DNA of 64,000 nt from Dillenia suffruticosa (GCA_033439265.1 JAVTVX010000031.1:3705501-3769500); one strand, 5' to 3'. Counted from the stretch's first letter, positions 48,000 to 60,930 are shown. Notes: generated from the letters alone by a model not told the origin. A program made the numbers and translations.

Positions 48000-48296
48000 A
48001 AAGTTTCAGTCTCTGTCTCTCCTTCTCTCTCTGCTACTTCCCTTTCGTTCTCCCTAAAAAGCGTAGGGTTGCAAAAGAACTCACCCAAACGAACCTACCC
48101 CTCTCTCTCTCTCTCTTATCACATCAGGCAGTAGTACTATGCTGGTCTGCTTCCAATCTTGCTCAAAATGTGGGTAAAGCGTTTCAACTGTTAAATTGGC
48201 TTCTGGGTTTCCCTTGTGCCTAGGTATATGAGCACCCACTGAGAAATTTCTCTCCACTGCTTGCTCTTTTTTGGTAGGTGTTGATTGAAAAAGGAA
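48000..48296 (+). promoter_or_regulatory. CT-rich probable 5' leader of the subtilase gene
   Basis: Pyrimidine-rich tracts (CTCTGTCTCTCCTTCTCTC near 48010, CCCCTCTCTCTCTCTCTC near 48098) precede the start codon, as is common in plant 5' untranslated regions. The transcription start is not determinable. Confidence 0.4.
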
Positions 48297-51200
48297 ATGG
48301 AGAGCATTAATGGGGTTTTTAAAATACAGCTATTTTTGGTATTGGGTTTTTCATTTTGTATGGTAATCACGTTCTGCCAAGGGCAAGACGAGTCAGCTGT
48401 GTATATTGTCACTCTCAAGCAAGCCCCTCCTTCTCTGAGTCATAGCTATGGTGAGATCATGATGGAGCATGAAAACTTAACTAGATTTGACAAATCAAGG
48501 TACACCCATTCTATTTTCCAATTTTATTGCATGCGTTTTTTTTTTTCCTAATTATATATACATTTGCTTGGGTTTCAAGTTCTGTTAGAACAGTGATTAA
48601 ATTTGGTGGAGTAAGCGTATGGTTTACTTGCTTATATTGTGGCAACTTGTGCTGGTTTCATTGTCCAAGCTTGCCCATTTTAATTCCTAGACTTTTGGTT
48701 TCTGTTGTGCGTCCATTGTAATTTGCAAAACTAAGACATGAAGTCTCTCACTTGAAACAAATCTAGGTGTTTGCTGACTGTCTTTGTGAAAAATCAGGAA
48801 TATTTCAAGAACTAGTTCATACATAACCAGAGTCCATGATTCTCTGTTGAGGAGGGTATTGAAAGGAGAGAAATATCTAAAGCTGTATAGCTACCATTAC
48901 TTGATAAATGGATTTGCAGTGCTTGTCACACCTCAGCAGGTATTCCAACTCATAATTTTCTGATGTACATATTGATTTCCGTAATTCTTTCTTATATAGT
49001 CAAATTGGTTTGATGAAATTTTGATTTTGAAGGCATGGAAACTTTCGCAAAGGAGAGAAGTGGCAAATGTGGTTTCGGACTTCTCAGTTAGAACTGCAAC
49101 CACTTACACTCCAGAGTTCTTGGGTCTGCCACATGGGGCATGGATCCAAGAAGGTGGATATGATGCTGCTGGAGAAGGGATTGTGATTGGCTTCATTGAC
49201 ACAGGAATTGACCCTACACACCCAAGCTTTTCTGATGATATTTCTGAGACTGTCTACCCAGTACCGGCTCACTTTTCCGGCATTTGTGAGGTCACTCGAG
49301 AATTCCCATCTGGATCCTGCAACAGAAAGCTGATTGGAGCTCGTCATTTTGCTGCATCTGCTATAACCAGAGGAATCTTTAATGCATCCCAGGATTATGC
49401 CTCGCCGTTTGATGGTGATGGTCATGGCACGTATGTTATTTAACTTCCGTTGCATCTTTCCAGCTGTTTCAATTTGCTGAATAAGCTTCTACATTAATCT
49501 GATTTATTTGGTGCTAACTCTCAAAATGGCACAATATGATGGGATTTAAGGCCTTTTAACAAATTGTAAAATATTTTCCTTTATCTAATCTTCAATTTAG
49601 GGTTAGATCAATCTAATTTAGAACTTTAAAGTACCATTAACTACTATTGGATTTTGTAAGTAGGACACTTCCCCCTTTCCTCCGCCACCAGAGCACAAAC
49701 ACATTCACATCTAAGTGTGGATAGATAGTGGCTGATGTGGGCACATATGTGTAGGGAGCCCCAGAAAGTTAAGAGCTTAAGCCTCTGGGTGTGAGATAAC
49801 ATCTGAATTTGTATATCTGCACGTGCTCCAAAAACTTTTGCAGAATCATATCTGTATAGTCAACCCAAATATAGTCAACCCTTTTCCATCTTGATGAACA
49901 ACTTACATCTCCAATCCAAATACACAGGCACACAGCTTCCATTGCTGCAGGAAACCATGGGATTCCGGTCATAGTATCAGGATATTATTTTGGAAATGCG
50001 AGTGGGATGGCTCCTCGGTCACAGTAAGTCACTATTTTATCACTTCTTATGAGCTGTAAACTTTGACACAACTTAATCACCTTATGAGACTTGAACACAT
50101 TATGAAGCTCAGGCTGAAAATTGATGCACTAGACTACCACAACCAAACTGCAATTACACTTTTCTCCTTCGAGAAACGAACAAGCTACATGTTTGGGCAT
50201 TCGATGTTTCTGATGCCCTAAATGGGTGAAGGAAACTGCTTTTTAACAAAATTTTCTAGGAATGAAGCTTGTAAGAGGACTTGTTTGAATGTGACCTTGA
50301 ATAGTATAATCTTGGTGAAAAGATTTTTACTTATTTTTGCACACTCAACTGGTATTGCTTTCCAACTAAAGGATTTTCACTCCTCTTCCACCTTTTAGTG
50401 TTAAATAGTAAAATGTTCACTCCACAGAACCTTGGCCTTGGCAGACTCAAAAAGGAAAAAAGACCCTATAGATTCATTGACAGCAATTCAGAAGTACCTG
50501 CCTAAAACTAAAATGATTAAGCTGTTTCTTTTTAATTATTTGCACAAGAAACATTGTTGAATACCATCATTTAACCTTCAGGAAATATCTTTAATCTGTG
50601 TATTTCTTGACCCGAAATGCAATATTCACGTGCTTCTGTCTTTTTCTTTTTTTTTTTTTTTTTGGTTCCTAAAGAGTATCTAAATTGAGGCAACTCATTA
50701 TGGGCTGGTAGAGTAGCAGCATCTTTCTGATTGCCAGTTAATTATCTGTTCCACTTGTAGCTAAAATCCACATATATTGGCCTGTTCTTTGGAACTTATT
50801 GGCTTATTCCATGTTTACTAACAAATGTTTGATCTAGTTTACTATTGGGATTGTAGAACTTTATTGCATATGCTTTATATACTAACAAAACGATGATCAA
50901 ATCCAGCATTGCTATTTACAAAGCGTTGTACAAGAGTTTTGGAGGCTTTGCTGCTGATGTTGTTGCTGCAATAGATCAGGTATGTTGTTTTTTGCTCTTT
51001 TAAGCTCATTAACATTTTGCTGCGAATCTAATATGGATGGTTAGAGCCTTTTTGTGATTTTCACCAGTGATTTTCACCAAATAGATCTTACATGCCTTAT
51101 TTGTTGTCATAGGCCCTTTTACATTATTATAATCTATCTTGCTGTTGATGTTCGAGTATGATAGATTATTTGTTGTGTTTTCCTTTTGTCTTCTAAGTTT

Positions 51201-54200
51201 ATGGTCCTGGTTGTTATGAGTTATATGATTGGCTAGTTTTATGGAAGTTAGATTAAGAAAACATTTTAAATCAATCATTGCTAATTATCATTCTAATGTA
51301 GTTCATATTAAAGATGTATAGCTGTTACGTAGTTATTTATCCTAATCACTTTCAATTTTTTTCTTTCTTTTATTCACTTGGGAGCAGGACTCCTAGGGAA
51401 CTGTTCCATGGTTGGCATATTTGGAGATCCATAGGTCCATTAAATTGTTTTGTTGTCATTGAGTGGCACATACTAGATCAAGTTCTTGGGCAGCTTGATT
51501 ATATTGGAGCATTTCTTGTGCTTATGGCACCTCTACTTCCACTCAATTCATAGATGGTAGGTGTTCTGAGAATTGGAGTTCAAACCACCGAGTATTCCTG
51601 TGGGAATCGATTGACACCAACTGTTAGCTCCTTTTGCAGGGGTTATGATATATTATGATGCATATTTGTAGTGGTATTGTTGCACCACATGGTGTGCTAG
51701 CACCCTTGCTAATAAGAAACCTTATATCCACTGCAGCCATTGAGTGTTCTTACAGTCATTTCAAATTGATGCACAGACTACACTAACCTGACAGACTTTT
51801 ATTGAAGTAGCATTCCATGAGTTTTATCTATACAAATGATTTGTTTTAGTTCCCTGCAAGATAAGCATAGGCATCAGTTGAGCTGAAGTATAGGCATCAT
51901 CCGGTTGAGCTAAAGTAGCATAGGTATCAGTTGTGGAATCAGGATTTGACTTCCCGGGGGGGTGGGGACAAGGTATATACGTGGGTTTATAAATATATGA
52001 GGTTAGGGGCAAAGTAGTTTGATGGAATGATGGCAGATGATAGTCAATCTAATAGGAAGAGAAAGAGATTTGTGAGAGAGAAAATTAATAGGTGATAAGG
52101 GTTTTAATAATTCAAAATTGTGTGTAAACATAAAAGGTGGGTCCTGAGAGTTAGATAGAGTAAACAATTATGTATTTTTTATTAGAATTGACTTTGGACC
52201 ATTATTTAAAAAAAGATGAAAATAACGAGAGTTAAAAAACTACAACGGTTTAGGAGAAAGAGAGTGGGCAAAATTGATATTATCTTTTTATTCACGGTGG
52301 CAATAATAAAAAATTAAGGGGGGTTGGATTTTTTTCAAAATGTAGGGGGCCAATTGTCCACCTCTTGTCCCCTGGCTTTGCCACTGATTGGCATCTTCAT
52401 CTCCATATCCACTTGCCCCTTCACCCATGTCTACATTATGTTCAAGCCACTGGTGCAAAACAAGAAGCATTGTATCAGTACCATCTCCACAAGTCTTCCT
52501 ACAAGCACCAGTATCTTTGCTCCATCTCTACCTACACTTTGCACCTTTGCCGCGTCTCCATAATGTTCAAGGCCCCTGATTGCACAACAGCGCGTATTTT
52601 CTTCAGTACCATCTCCAGTAGTCTCCAAAGAGGCACCACCACCAACCTTTCACATCTGCGTTTGCCTCCATTTGTCTGTGCTGCTTTGGCTTGAGAATAT
52701 CTAGGCTTCTATCTACCTCTGTAGAGTGCTGGATCCTACAATGATGGAAACTTATGGAAACAGATGCCTGCTGTTGTGCAGGGCCTTATGGAAATCTTCT
52801 GTATCTTATGGAAACTTACAAAGGGGAAGCCATTGTGTAATAATTAGGAATGGGTGTAATCACAATGTCAATGTAATGAGGCACTCCACTTGATGGATGG
52901 ACATGCATGTAGAGTCTGTCATTAGCAGGGCAATGTATGTAAAAACCTGCAAAAGGCTGAACTTGAACTACCATCTGCTGCCCGATTAAGCCATACTTGT
53001 ATGAATGCTTGTTGGGTCAAAGTCCAATCCTCAGTGTGCTTCCTTGGTGTGTGAATCGAGGGCAACTTTTTGGAAGTATTGCACGCAGGAGGAATGCTCT
53101 GAAATTCCCTAAACTGCCAAAGCTTTTAATCTTCTTGGTGGTGCACAATGACATCTAAACAAATTAATGGAGCTATCTATCACCAGATATGTGGACCTGT
53201 GAAGCAAATGTCAAGCAATGAGTTCTAGGGTCTGTGAGTCGAGGGCAACTTTTTGGAAGTATTGCACACAGGAGGAATGCTCTGAAATTCCCTAAACTGC
53301 CGAAGCTTTTAATCTTCTTGGTGGTGCACAATGACATCTAAACAAATTAATGGAGCTATCTATCACCAGATATGCGGACCTGTGAAGCAAATGTCAAGCA
53401 ATGAGTTCTAGGGTATGAGGCTCCCAAATGATCGGCAAAAGATATTTGGGACCATATCAAATCAATATATAAAGAGCTATAGATCTTAAATATGACATCA
53501 ACTTCATTGATAATGTGCAATGATTGATTTGAAGTGTCTTACAGTATTTGACATCTATAAATCTAATTAATCCATGTAATATGGAAATGCACTATGGGGT
53601 TGTCAATTTTTTTTTGGTTCATTTTACTTGGTTATATCCTGTTTGTTTACTTTAATAGTTACTGGTCTTATTGTCCCAAAATCAGAAGTTCGCTATAGAA
53701 CCCTTTAAGTTGCAATTGGTTTTTTTTGGGGGCGGGGGATATGAAAAGTTAAGAAAATTAATATCGCAATGATGCTCTAGGGCAATCTATCTCTTGTTAA
53801 AGTTAGTAGGAGGGCCGAGGTTTTGAGAGTTTTTATACAAATCAAATGGTTGTCTTTGTTGATGGAACTTTCATGCACACAAGCATGAATGTCAATGAGT
53901 TGCTAAGCACATACTGGAAAAGGACTTGATTTTCAGAGGGGTCCTTAAATCTGTAAAAGTGCCCTAAACTCTGACAAGGAGAGTTTCAATCTAGAGAATG
54001 CCAATGACACTTTCAAGCCGGGTCTAAATGACCTTAGTTAACTATCATCACCTGCAATTAATCGAAAAATTTCCCAAGGACCAGTGTTTGTTGTTCAAAT
54101 GCATGGCTTTATTTGGCTTAACTATGCTGCTTTTTCATTAGAAAATGCTATTAGTCTCGGCATGAAGTTACTGGCTTAGATCTATGATCGAGTGTGTCTG

Positions 54201-57200
54201 CTATCTATGTGGTTAGTAATTGGGCCCACATACAGTTAACTCTGATTTGCTGTTTGCAATATGATATCAATGACATATTCTAGTGAGTTGGATTTTGAAT
54301 AATTCAAAGATAATATCAGAATTAACATTATAGTATTTGTAGATAGAGACATTGTAAAATCAATAGTTTTCAATTAAGGATATAAAAATTAGTGAGACTC
54401 AAGATACAAGATAATAAGATAACACTAACATGTACCAAATAATAAGAGTAATACCAACCTGAATCGCATTGGTGCAATCGCCAGTATGACAACTTGATTA
54501 ATGCTTATTATTCTTGTGATCTAATTAAGTTGTATTCTTGTGAAACACGGGATCTCTTTCTTTCCCTTTTTAACGGCAGGAACTCCTTTGACTGCCAGCA
54601 AGTAGAATTAGGCTGTGTCTGCATTTTAATACTATCGTTTTACTTGTCCACTCTTATAGTTGTGGCATTTTGTTCTTCATTACACTTGTAGGCTGCTCAA
54701 GATGGAGTTGATATAATAAGCTTATCAGTCACTCCCAACAGGCGCCCTCCTGGCATTGCAACATTTTTTAATCCCATAGACATGGCTTTACTTTCTGCTG
54801 TTAAGGCTGGCATTTTTGTGGTTCAAGCAGCTGGGAATACTGGACCCTCCCCAAAAAGCATTTTTTCTTTCAGTCCATGGATATATACAGTTGGTGCTGC
54901 CACTCATGATAGAGCCTACAGTAATTGCGTCGTCCTTGGCAACAACATCACCATCTCTGGTGTTGGTCTTGCATGTAAGTTCCCCTTATCTGTCTTTTGC
55001 TTTGGCATCAGATTCCAGTTACCGAAGCATAAAAAGTAGGGGCGCACATGGAGCGATTTGGATTAGTTTCACAAATAGACTCAAACCGAACCACATCATT
55101 GACAAAACTAATTAAACCAAACCATATAGGACTGGGTTAGTTCGGTTTGGTCTATCAATTCTTTTATTTGAAACATTTTATGAATAATTTTTTGTCATAA
55201 TTTTTTTAAAATAATTAATAGTTTAATTGTTTTATTTAAAAATAGTAAAATAAAAATCTCAAAATATTAAAGATTTAATTACCATAATGCTAACATGTTC
55301 TAAGGAATATATAGAGGAGCAAATATAGATAAAAATAATGAAAGTTAAAACTGAATTATGGTAGGAGGAATGAGCTGGGTAAAACTAATTATAAACATAG
55401 GAAGATAGAACATAGGAAGATAGAAAGTAATTGCCTTTGCCAATGCAAAAAATGCATTAAATGAAAGTAAAATCCTATCACTACTATTGTTGACCAGTTT
55501 GGTTCAATTTGATATGGTTTAAAATTTTTCTAAACTCTGAACCAAACCAATATGAAAATTTCAACAGATTATTCAAACCAAGCCGGACTTTTGAGCTTTT
55601 GAAACCAACCAAATGTAATAGTTTGGTAATGTAATAGTTTGGTTCTATTTAATTGGTTCAATTGGATTTCTTTTGGTTTCTCCACACCCCTAATAAAGAC
55701 TTCATGCACAATTGGAGATCAAATCTATGATACAATTTCATTTTGGAGCAATTTTTTTGGCTTTCATTTTTTCATGGAAAAAACTAAGAAAGGGTATGGA
55801 ACACGTGCAGGCGGGCAAGTGCAGGTGGGCAAGTGAATTCACATCCACATAGTCAGATAGAGTTTCTCTCGTTCAATAGTTCAAAAGTCAAACAAGAGTT
55901 GTTTCCTGAAGACACATAGAACTTGTATTTGAAGTTTATTTTTTTAGTAAGTAGTTTCCTTTTTGTTAAAATGGTTTAGGATTCATTTCAAGATGTAATA
56001 AATACAAATCATTTTATAAATCATACAAGAAACTAGAAACTAAGCATGGAGAAAATGAAATTTATAGAATTGACAACCTAACGGGTATGAATGGAAAAGA
56101 TTTAAATAGTATTAGGTGTATTAAAAGCAATACCAGTTGTGATATTGTAAGAAATGAAGACATAAGAAAGTGTTGGAGAGAGTATTTTTATAATTTCTTT
56201 AACGTTGAGAGTATAAGAAATATCAGCAATATCACAATACTTGTAGAAGAGATCGATAGTGATTTTAAATGCAAAATTTATCCTCATAAAGTAAGGGATA
56301 TTTTAAAGAAAATGAAGAATAATCAAGGCATAAGACCCGATGACATCCCTATTGAGGTGTGAAAGTGTTTGGAAAAAGTGGAGATAGAAATATTGATGGA
56401 TTTTTTTTAACAAAATTTGATAAATCAAGAAGATGCCCTAAGTATGGACAGAGAGTATATTTATACCACTATACAAGAATAAAGGAGACATACAAAGCTG
56501 TTTTAATGACAGAGGAATTAATTTATTAGTCATACTATGAAATAAAGATACTCAGATGGATGCGTGATAAAATTAGAAAATATAGAAATAAAGAGATGTA
56601 TACTAAGTTAGAAGTGAGTTCAATTATGGATGATATGAGAGAGTATCGTTTAAAGTGGTCTGGACATATACAACGAAAACCCAAAAACACATTAGTTAGG
56701 AGAAGGAAGATCTTAAATATAGGAGATTTAATGATATGTTAGGGTATACCATTGAAAATCCGGATGCAAATATTATTAAAAATTTTTATGAATAGTTTAT
56801 TTTTAGTTTTTTCTTTACATTATTTTTATTTTTTAGAACGAATCTTAGCGCAATAGTGGAGTTACTCCATTAGTGATCTCGAGATCACGAGTTCGAGGCA
56901 CAGAAACAGTCTCTTTGCAAAAATGCAAAGGGAAGACTGTGTACACATATGTCTACCCTCCCCCTATCCCCGTACCAAACCGGGAAGCACTTTGTGCACC
57001 GGGTGAGCCTTTTTACATTATTTTTATTTTTATTTTTCTTTTTCAATTTTGTCTTCTCTATTTTTGTTTTCAAATTTTAGTTTTATATTTTTATATTTTT
57101 ATATTTTTATATTTTTATATTTTTATATTTTTATATTTTTATATTTTTATATTTTTATATTTTTATATTTTTATCTTGTTATATTTTTATATTTTTATAT

Positions 57201-60200
57201 TTTTATATTTTTATATTTTTATATATTTTTTTGATTTCTTTCTTTCTTCTCTCCTATATTGTTCTTTTAAATAACTGACTTCAAAATTAAATTTGTGATT
57301 AGGGTTTAGTTTGTTGTTGTTGTAGGTGTTAAATTGGTTATTAATCATAGAATGCCATATGTTGGAGAATTACCTGTATAACAGATTTCATATTCTGCAT
57401 GTTGGGCATTTTGAAACTCCAGTTTGCCTCGGATGCCAAAATCTTAGAATGTAGGAAGACTCATGACTTATGTACTAACTTCTTTCCGTTTATATTCAGC
57501 TGGAACCAATAAAGATACGATGTACACACTGGTTGCTGCTGTGCATGCAGTGAACAATGGCACATCAGATGCAAATGATATGTATATCAGCGAATGCCAA
57601 GACCCCAGTAACTTTGATCAGAATATTGTTAAGGGAAACCTCCTTATCTGCAGCTACTCTGTTCGCTTTGTGCTTGGCCTCTCTACGATCAAACAGGCAC
57701 TGGAAACAGCCAAAAACTTGAGTGCTGCTGGTGTCGTGTTCTATATGGATCCCTTTGTGATTGGATTTCAGCTTAACCCAGTTCCAATGAGAATGCCTGG
57801 AATTATCATTCCATCTCCGGATGATTCAAAGGTGCATTAAACAACTATAAAGCAAACATTTGTATGCCATGATCTTTCATGTGAACAACCAAAAAATAGA
57901 AGAATGCTGCGAGCACTGATTATTGCATTGATTTCATTTGTTTTCATTTATTTATTTTTGCTTCAACAATTCTGGGAAACTGTTTTTCTTAGTGACATTT
58001 TCTAAATTTTGTATTGCAGCTTTTCCTACAATACTACAATTCTTCTCTTGAGAGAGATGAGCAGACAAAGAAAATTGTTAACTTTGGGGCTGTCGCAAGC
58101 ATTTTGGGAGGGATAAAAGCTAATTATGGCAACTCTGCTCCAAAAGTCATGTATTACTCTGCTAGAGGACCAGATCCTGAGGACAGTGTTCTAGATGATG
58201 CCAGCGTATTGAAACCCAACTTGGTAGCTCCAGGAAATTTCATTTGGGCAGCATGGAGTTCTGGTGGCATGGACTCCATTGAATTCCAAGGTATATATTT
58301 TGCTTACCCAAATATGTTATTTTTGTGGGATGCAAGTTACAAGAACTATAAATTTTAAACAAACCTAAATTGTTCATTTTTCAGGTGAGAACTTTGCAAT
58401 GATGTCTGGAACAAGTATGGCTGCTCCCCATGTTGCTGGGCTTGCAGCACTTATTAAGCAGAAATATCCCAACTTCAGTTCGTCAGCTATAGCATCTGCA
58501 CTTTCCACAACAGCTTCTTTATATGACAAGAATGGCGGGCCCATAATGGCTCAACGTGCTTATACCAACCCTGATTCAAACCAGTCCCCAGCAACACCCT
58601 TTGACATGGGTAGTGGTTTTGTCAATGCAACCGCAGCACTAGATCCAGGCCTGATTTTTGATTGCAGTAAGTCATTCTGCTTTTAGTACTAATTATTTTT
58701 AATGCTTTTCTTAACATAACCATACTTCGAAGTAGAATTAAAATTTTCACCACACAACTATTTTTACACTAATACAATTCTAGAAATACATGTAAAATAT
58801 AAAGAGTATCAACAGTAAAGTCAAATAATTAAAAAAAAAATAGTATGAAAAATGCAAAAACAAGGACATGTCTGGTAGAAGGTGAAAGATCATGAAAAAT
58901 TGCCTCCTTAAAATTTCTCTTCATTTAATAGTGTTCGGAATATATACTTTTAGCGTCTTGAATTTTATAGGGGTAACATTTACTCAAAGTATGGGTACAC
59001 GTTAGTATGGTGGTGTAGGATAAATCAAGAGGAAAGGAAATAAAAATTTTAAAACAAATGCATTTATAAGAAAATGACAACTAAATTTATTTTCTAGGGA
59101 GAGAAAATTAAAAAATAGTTAATTTTAAAATGATTTAACTCTTCTAGATTGAGAAAATTAATGTGGTTGGTTTTAAAGAGAAAAAATTTAAAACAAATAA
59201 TGTTTGGAGAGACAAAATGTGAATTAAATATATTTTTTAACAAAAATTAATATATTTAGTTTTAAAGAGAGAAAACCTAATGTTAGGTTTTGTAGGAAGA
59301 GAAACTTAAAAGCAATGAATTTGGAGAGAGAAAATGTGAGCTAAATTAATTTTTTAGAAAGAGAATTAATTTATTTAGTTTTGGAGAGAGAAAAATTAAA
59401 TTTTTATTTTTAGAGAAAAAAACTTAAAATATATATGCTTAGAAAGCGAAATACAAAATAAATCCATTTTTTGAGAGAAAAGATTAATGTATTTAAATTA
59501 TTTTTTTTAGTGAGAAAAAATTAATGTGTTTAGTTGTAAAATAAGAAAACCTACTACAAAATCAATATATTTAGAGAGAAACTATGAAATAAATTGATTT
59601 TACCATTTAACATTTTTTTTCTTCCCTTTACCCCATTCACCAAATAGTGTCATTGTTCAAACGAACAAAGGAAAAAAGAAAATATTATGGTAATAATATT
59701 TACTACTTGGAATTTTACCCTTCCCCTTAAGTTTTTTCTCTCCAACTAAACAAGTCCTAAAAAACTAAAATACAAATGAGCAATTTGCCCCACCAACTGT
59801 GATGCAACTTTCCCAATGGTAAAAACCATTTAATTGTTAGTGTCTGCAATGTTGGAGATTTTCTGTCTATTTATTAGGAGTAAACCCACATATATGTTTT
59901 TGCAATAAGCTTTTGCTTGGTGTGCAAAATTTCAAAATGGGTTCATCGATACACATCTAAAAGGAAGTGTCTCAAATTCCCAATATGTTAGTTCTTTCTT
60001 TAATCTCATTTTAAATAGCTTACTCCTTCGATGAGTCTATTCATATTTTACTAAAATTATAGCTTTCATGCTGATGTAAGTATTTTTTTTTTCGTTGTAA
60101 GTTAAGACATAACACATGACAACACCCCCCCTCCCCCAAAAAAAAAGGAAAAAAGAGGACTTAAATCCAACATCCATATAAAAATATCCACCTAACAGGG

Positions 60201-60739
60201 CAACACCCCCATCCCACGGCTTTGCTACTTGGAGCACTAAATAGCTATTTTCCATCTTATACTGCAAATGCACCTTATTAAGTTTCTTTTCTTCTGAAGG
60301 TTATGATGATTATTTGTCATTCCTCTGTGGCATCAATGGCTCTTCTGCTGTGGTTTTTAATTACACTGGCCAGAGCTGTGCCGCCTCTTTGTCAGATGGA
60401 GTGGACCTAAATTTGCCTTCAATTACAATTGCTAAACTAAATGGGTCAAGAACTGTTCACAGATCTGTAACAAATATTGCCGGAAATGAGACTTATAGGG
60501 TGGGTTGGAGTTCACCTTATGGAGTTTCCTTGATGGTGACGCCAGCCCATTTCTCCATTTCAAGTGGGGAAACACAAGTTTTGACTGTGGTGATTAATGC
60601 TACCATGAACAACACGGCTGCTAGCTATGGAAGAATTGGACTTTTTGGTACTAATGGTCATATTGTTAACATTCCTTTGTCAGTCATCCTGAAGATTTCA
60701 AACAACATCACTACTAGCATTGGGACTGTGAGCCATTAA
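48297..60739 (+). CDS. SBT2: subtilisin-like serine protease, SBT2 clade (10 exons, 839 aa)
   Basis: Exons: 48297-48499, 48798-48939, 49033-49430, 49928-50023, 50907-50979, 54692-54974, 57500-57831, 58020-58290, 58385-58666, 60300-60739 (2520 nt with TAA), all GT..AG and phase-consistent. Order: signal peptide with hydrophobic core ~10-26; I9 propeptide ~35-138 (YSYHYLINGFAVLVTPQQ); mature start near T138 (TTYTPEFLGLP); catalytic Asp171 (GFIDTGID), His246 (GDGHGTHT, across intron 3), oxyanion Asn353 (AAGNTGP), Ser610 (MSGTSMAAPH); PA domain ~400-510 before the Ser; Fn3-like tail ~735-839. Many N-glycosylation sites (NGT, NGS, NIT) fit a secreted or apoplastic enzyme. ATG 48297 is chosen because it directly precedes the signal peptide. 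The sequence resembles Arabidopsis SBT2.1-2.3 most (DLNLPSI, GRIGLFG, GHIVNIP) and the length is normal. No lesion seen, so it is likely functional. Confidence 0.95.
50980..54691 (+). other. intron 5 of the subtilase gene (3.7 kb)
   Basis: Donor GTATGT, acceptor TTACACTTGTAG. It contains repeat-like DNA: a G-rich/C-rich patch at 51945-52395 (CCCGGGGGGGTGGGG; 'GGGGGCCAATTGTCC' leading to CTGGCTTTGCCACTG, a phrase common in plant interspersed repeats), a C/T/A-rich repetitive block at 52385-52680, and a 183-bp tandem duplication at 53051-53413. No element with both ends defined. Confidence 0.8.
53051..53413 (+). repeat. recent 183-bp tandem duplication in intron 5
   Basis: Copies at 53051-53230 and 53234-53413 differ at about four sites (GAATCG/GAGTCG, GCACGC/GCACAC, GCCAAA/GCCGAA, TATGTG/TATGCG). 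Near identity implies a recent event. Confidence 0.92.
55037..55692 (+). mobile_element. hAT-like MITE in intron 6
   Basis: Starts TAGGGGCGCACATGGA and ends TCCACACCCCTA, imperfect inverted termini of the TAGGGGTG(T/C)... hAT style. The subterminal DNA is rich in AACCGAACC, GGTTTGGTTC and similar words. Flanking 8-mers ATAAAAAG (55029-55036) and ATAAAGAC (55693-55700) are partly alike (a decayed 8-bp duplication). No transposase. Confidence 0.62.
56025..56745 (+). mobile_element. internally deleted RTE-type LINE remnant in intron 6
   Basis: N-side: KDLNSIRCIKSN, NEDIRKCWREYFYNFFN, KVRDILKKMKNNQGIRPDDI and PIEV, then after a stop KGDIQSCFNDRGINL; these precede the reverse-transcriptase core in RTE LINEs. 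C-side: ILRWMRDKIRKYRNKEMYT, MREYRLKWSGHIQRKP and VRRRKI, the C-terminal signature. The whole catalytic core between GINL (about 56525) and the C-side (about 56547) is missing, so one deletion removed it. Part of the subtilase intron, same strand as the gene. Confidence 0.8.
56834..57011 (+). mobile_element. tRNA-derived SINE in intron 6 with 20-bp target duplication
   Basis: Head: CTTAGCGCAATAGTGGAG (box A region) and ATCACGAGTTCGAGGCAC (box B, GTTCGAGnC). Body: AACAGTCTCTTTGCAAAAATG, CTACCCTCCCC and GGGAAGCACTTTGTGCACCGGG, then a T-rich end: the layout of a widespread plant SINE family. It is flanked by the direct repeat TTTACATTATTTTTATTTTT at 56814-56833 and 57012-57031. Confidence 0.92.
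57070..57232 (+). repeat. (TTTTATAT)n minisatellite
   Basis: About 17-19 copies of an 8-9-bp unit TATTTTTA(TA), just after the SINE. Open frames here (Tyr/Phe/Ile repeats) are artefacts. Confidence 0.95.
58667..60299 (+). other. intron 9 of the subtilase gene (1.63 kb)
   Basis: Donor GTAAGT, acceptor TTCTGAAG. 59070-59600 is a loose repeat of 'GAGAGAAAATTAATxTATTTAGTTTT' at 50-70-bp spacing. 59560-59900 is shared with sequence downstream of the gene (61070-61270 and 61805-61920). A C-run/A-run (60125-60150) lies near the 3' end. Confidence 0.8.
59560..59905 (+). repeat. dispersed repeat, copy in intron 9
   Basis: Shares with the downstream copy the ordered words AAATCAATATATTT, TTTAACATTTxxTTTTC, CCATTCACCAAATA-like, GTTCAAACGAACAAA, TCCTAAAA, AATTTGCCCCACCAACT, GCAACTTTCCCAAT and TATTxGGA. 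Confidence 0.75.
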
Positions 60740-60930
60740 TTTTATTTTATTCTATTGCTTTGTGGGTGGCCTTGTTTTTGCATTTGTATTTTGACTAATT
60801 TTATTTATTCATCTCTTGTATATGTCTTACAGTGTAACTGGAAATGTAGATATTAGTAATCGGTGTAATTTTAATATACTTACAGCTTGCATATTGTTAT
60901 ACCAAGTATAATTATTTTCAACACTTATTC
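60740..60930 (+). other. probable 3' untranslated region of the subtilase gene
   Basis: T-rich DNA with TTGTAT/TGTAA words (near 60818-60840) and an AATATA near 60874 that could act as plant polyadenylation signals. The cleavage site is not determinable. Confidence 0.35.

Noticed and set aside
48285-48296. Upstream non-ATG start (TTG at 48285) for the subtilase
   Set aside because: The ATG at 48297 directly precedes the signal peptide; no reason to use a non-ATG start.
57049-57274. Tyr/Phe/Ile repeat frames after the SINE
   Set aside because: Produced by the (TTTTATAT)n minisatellite.
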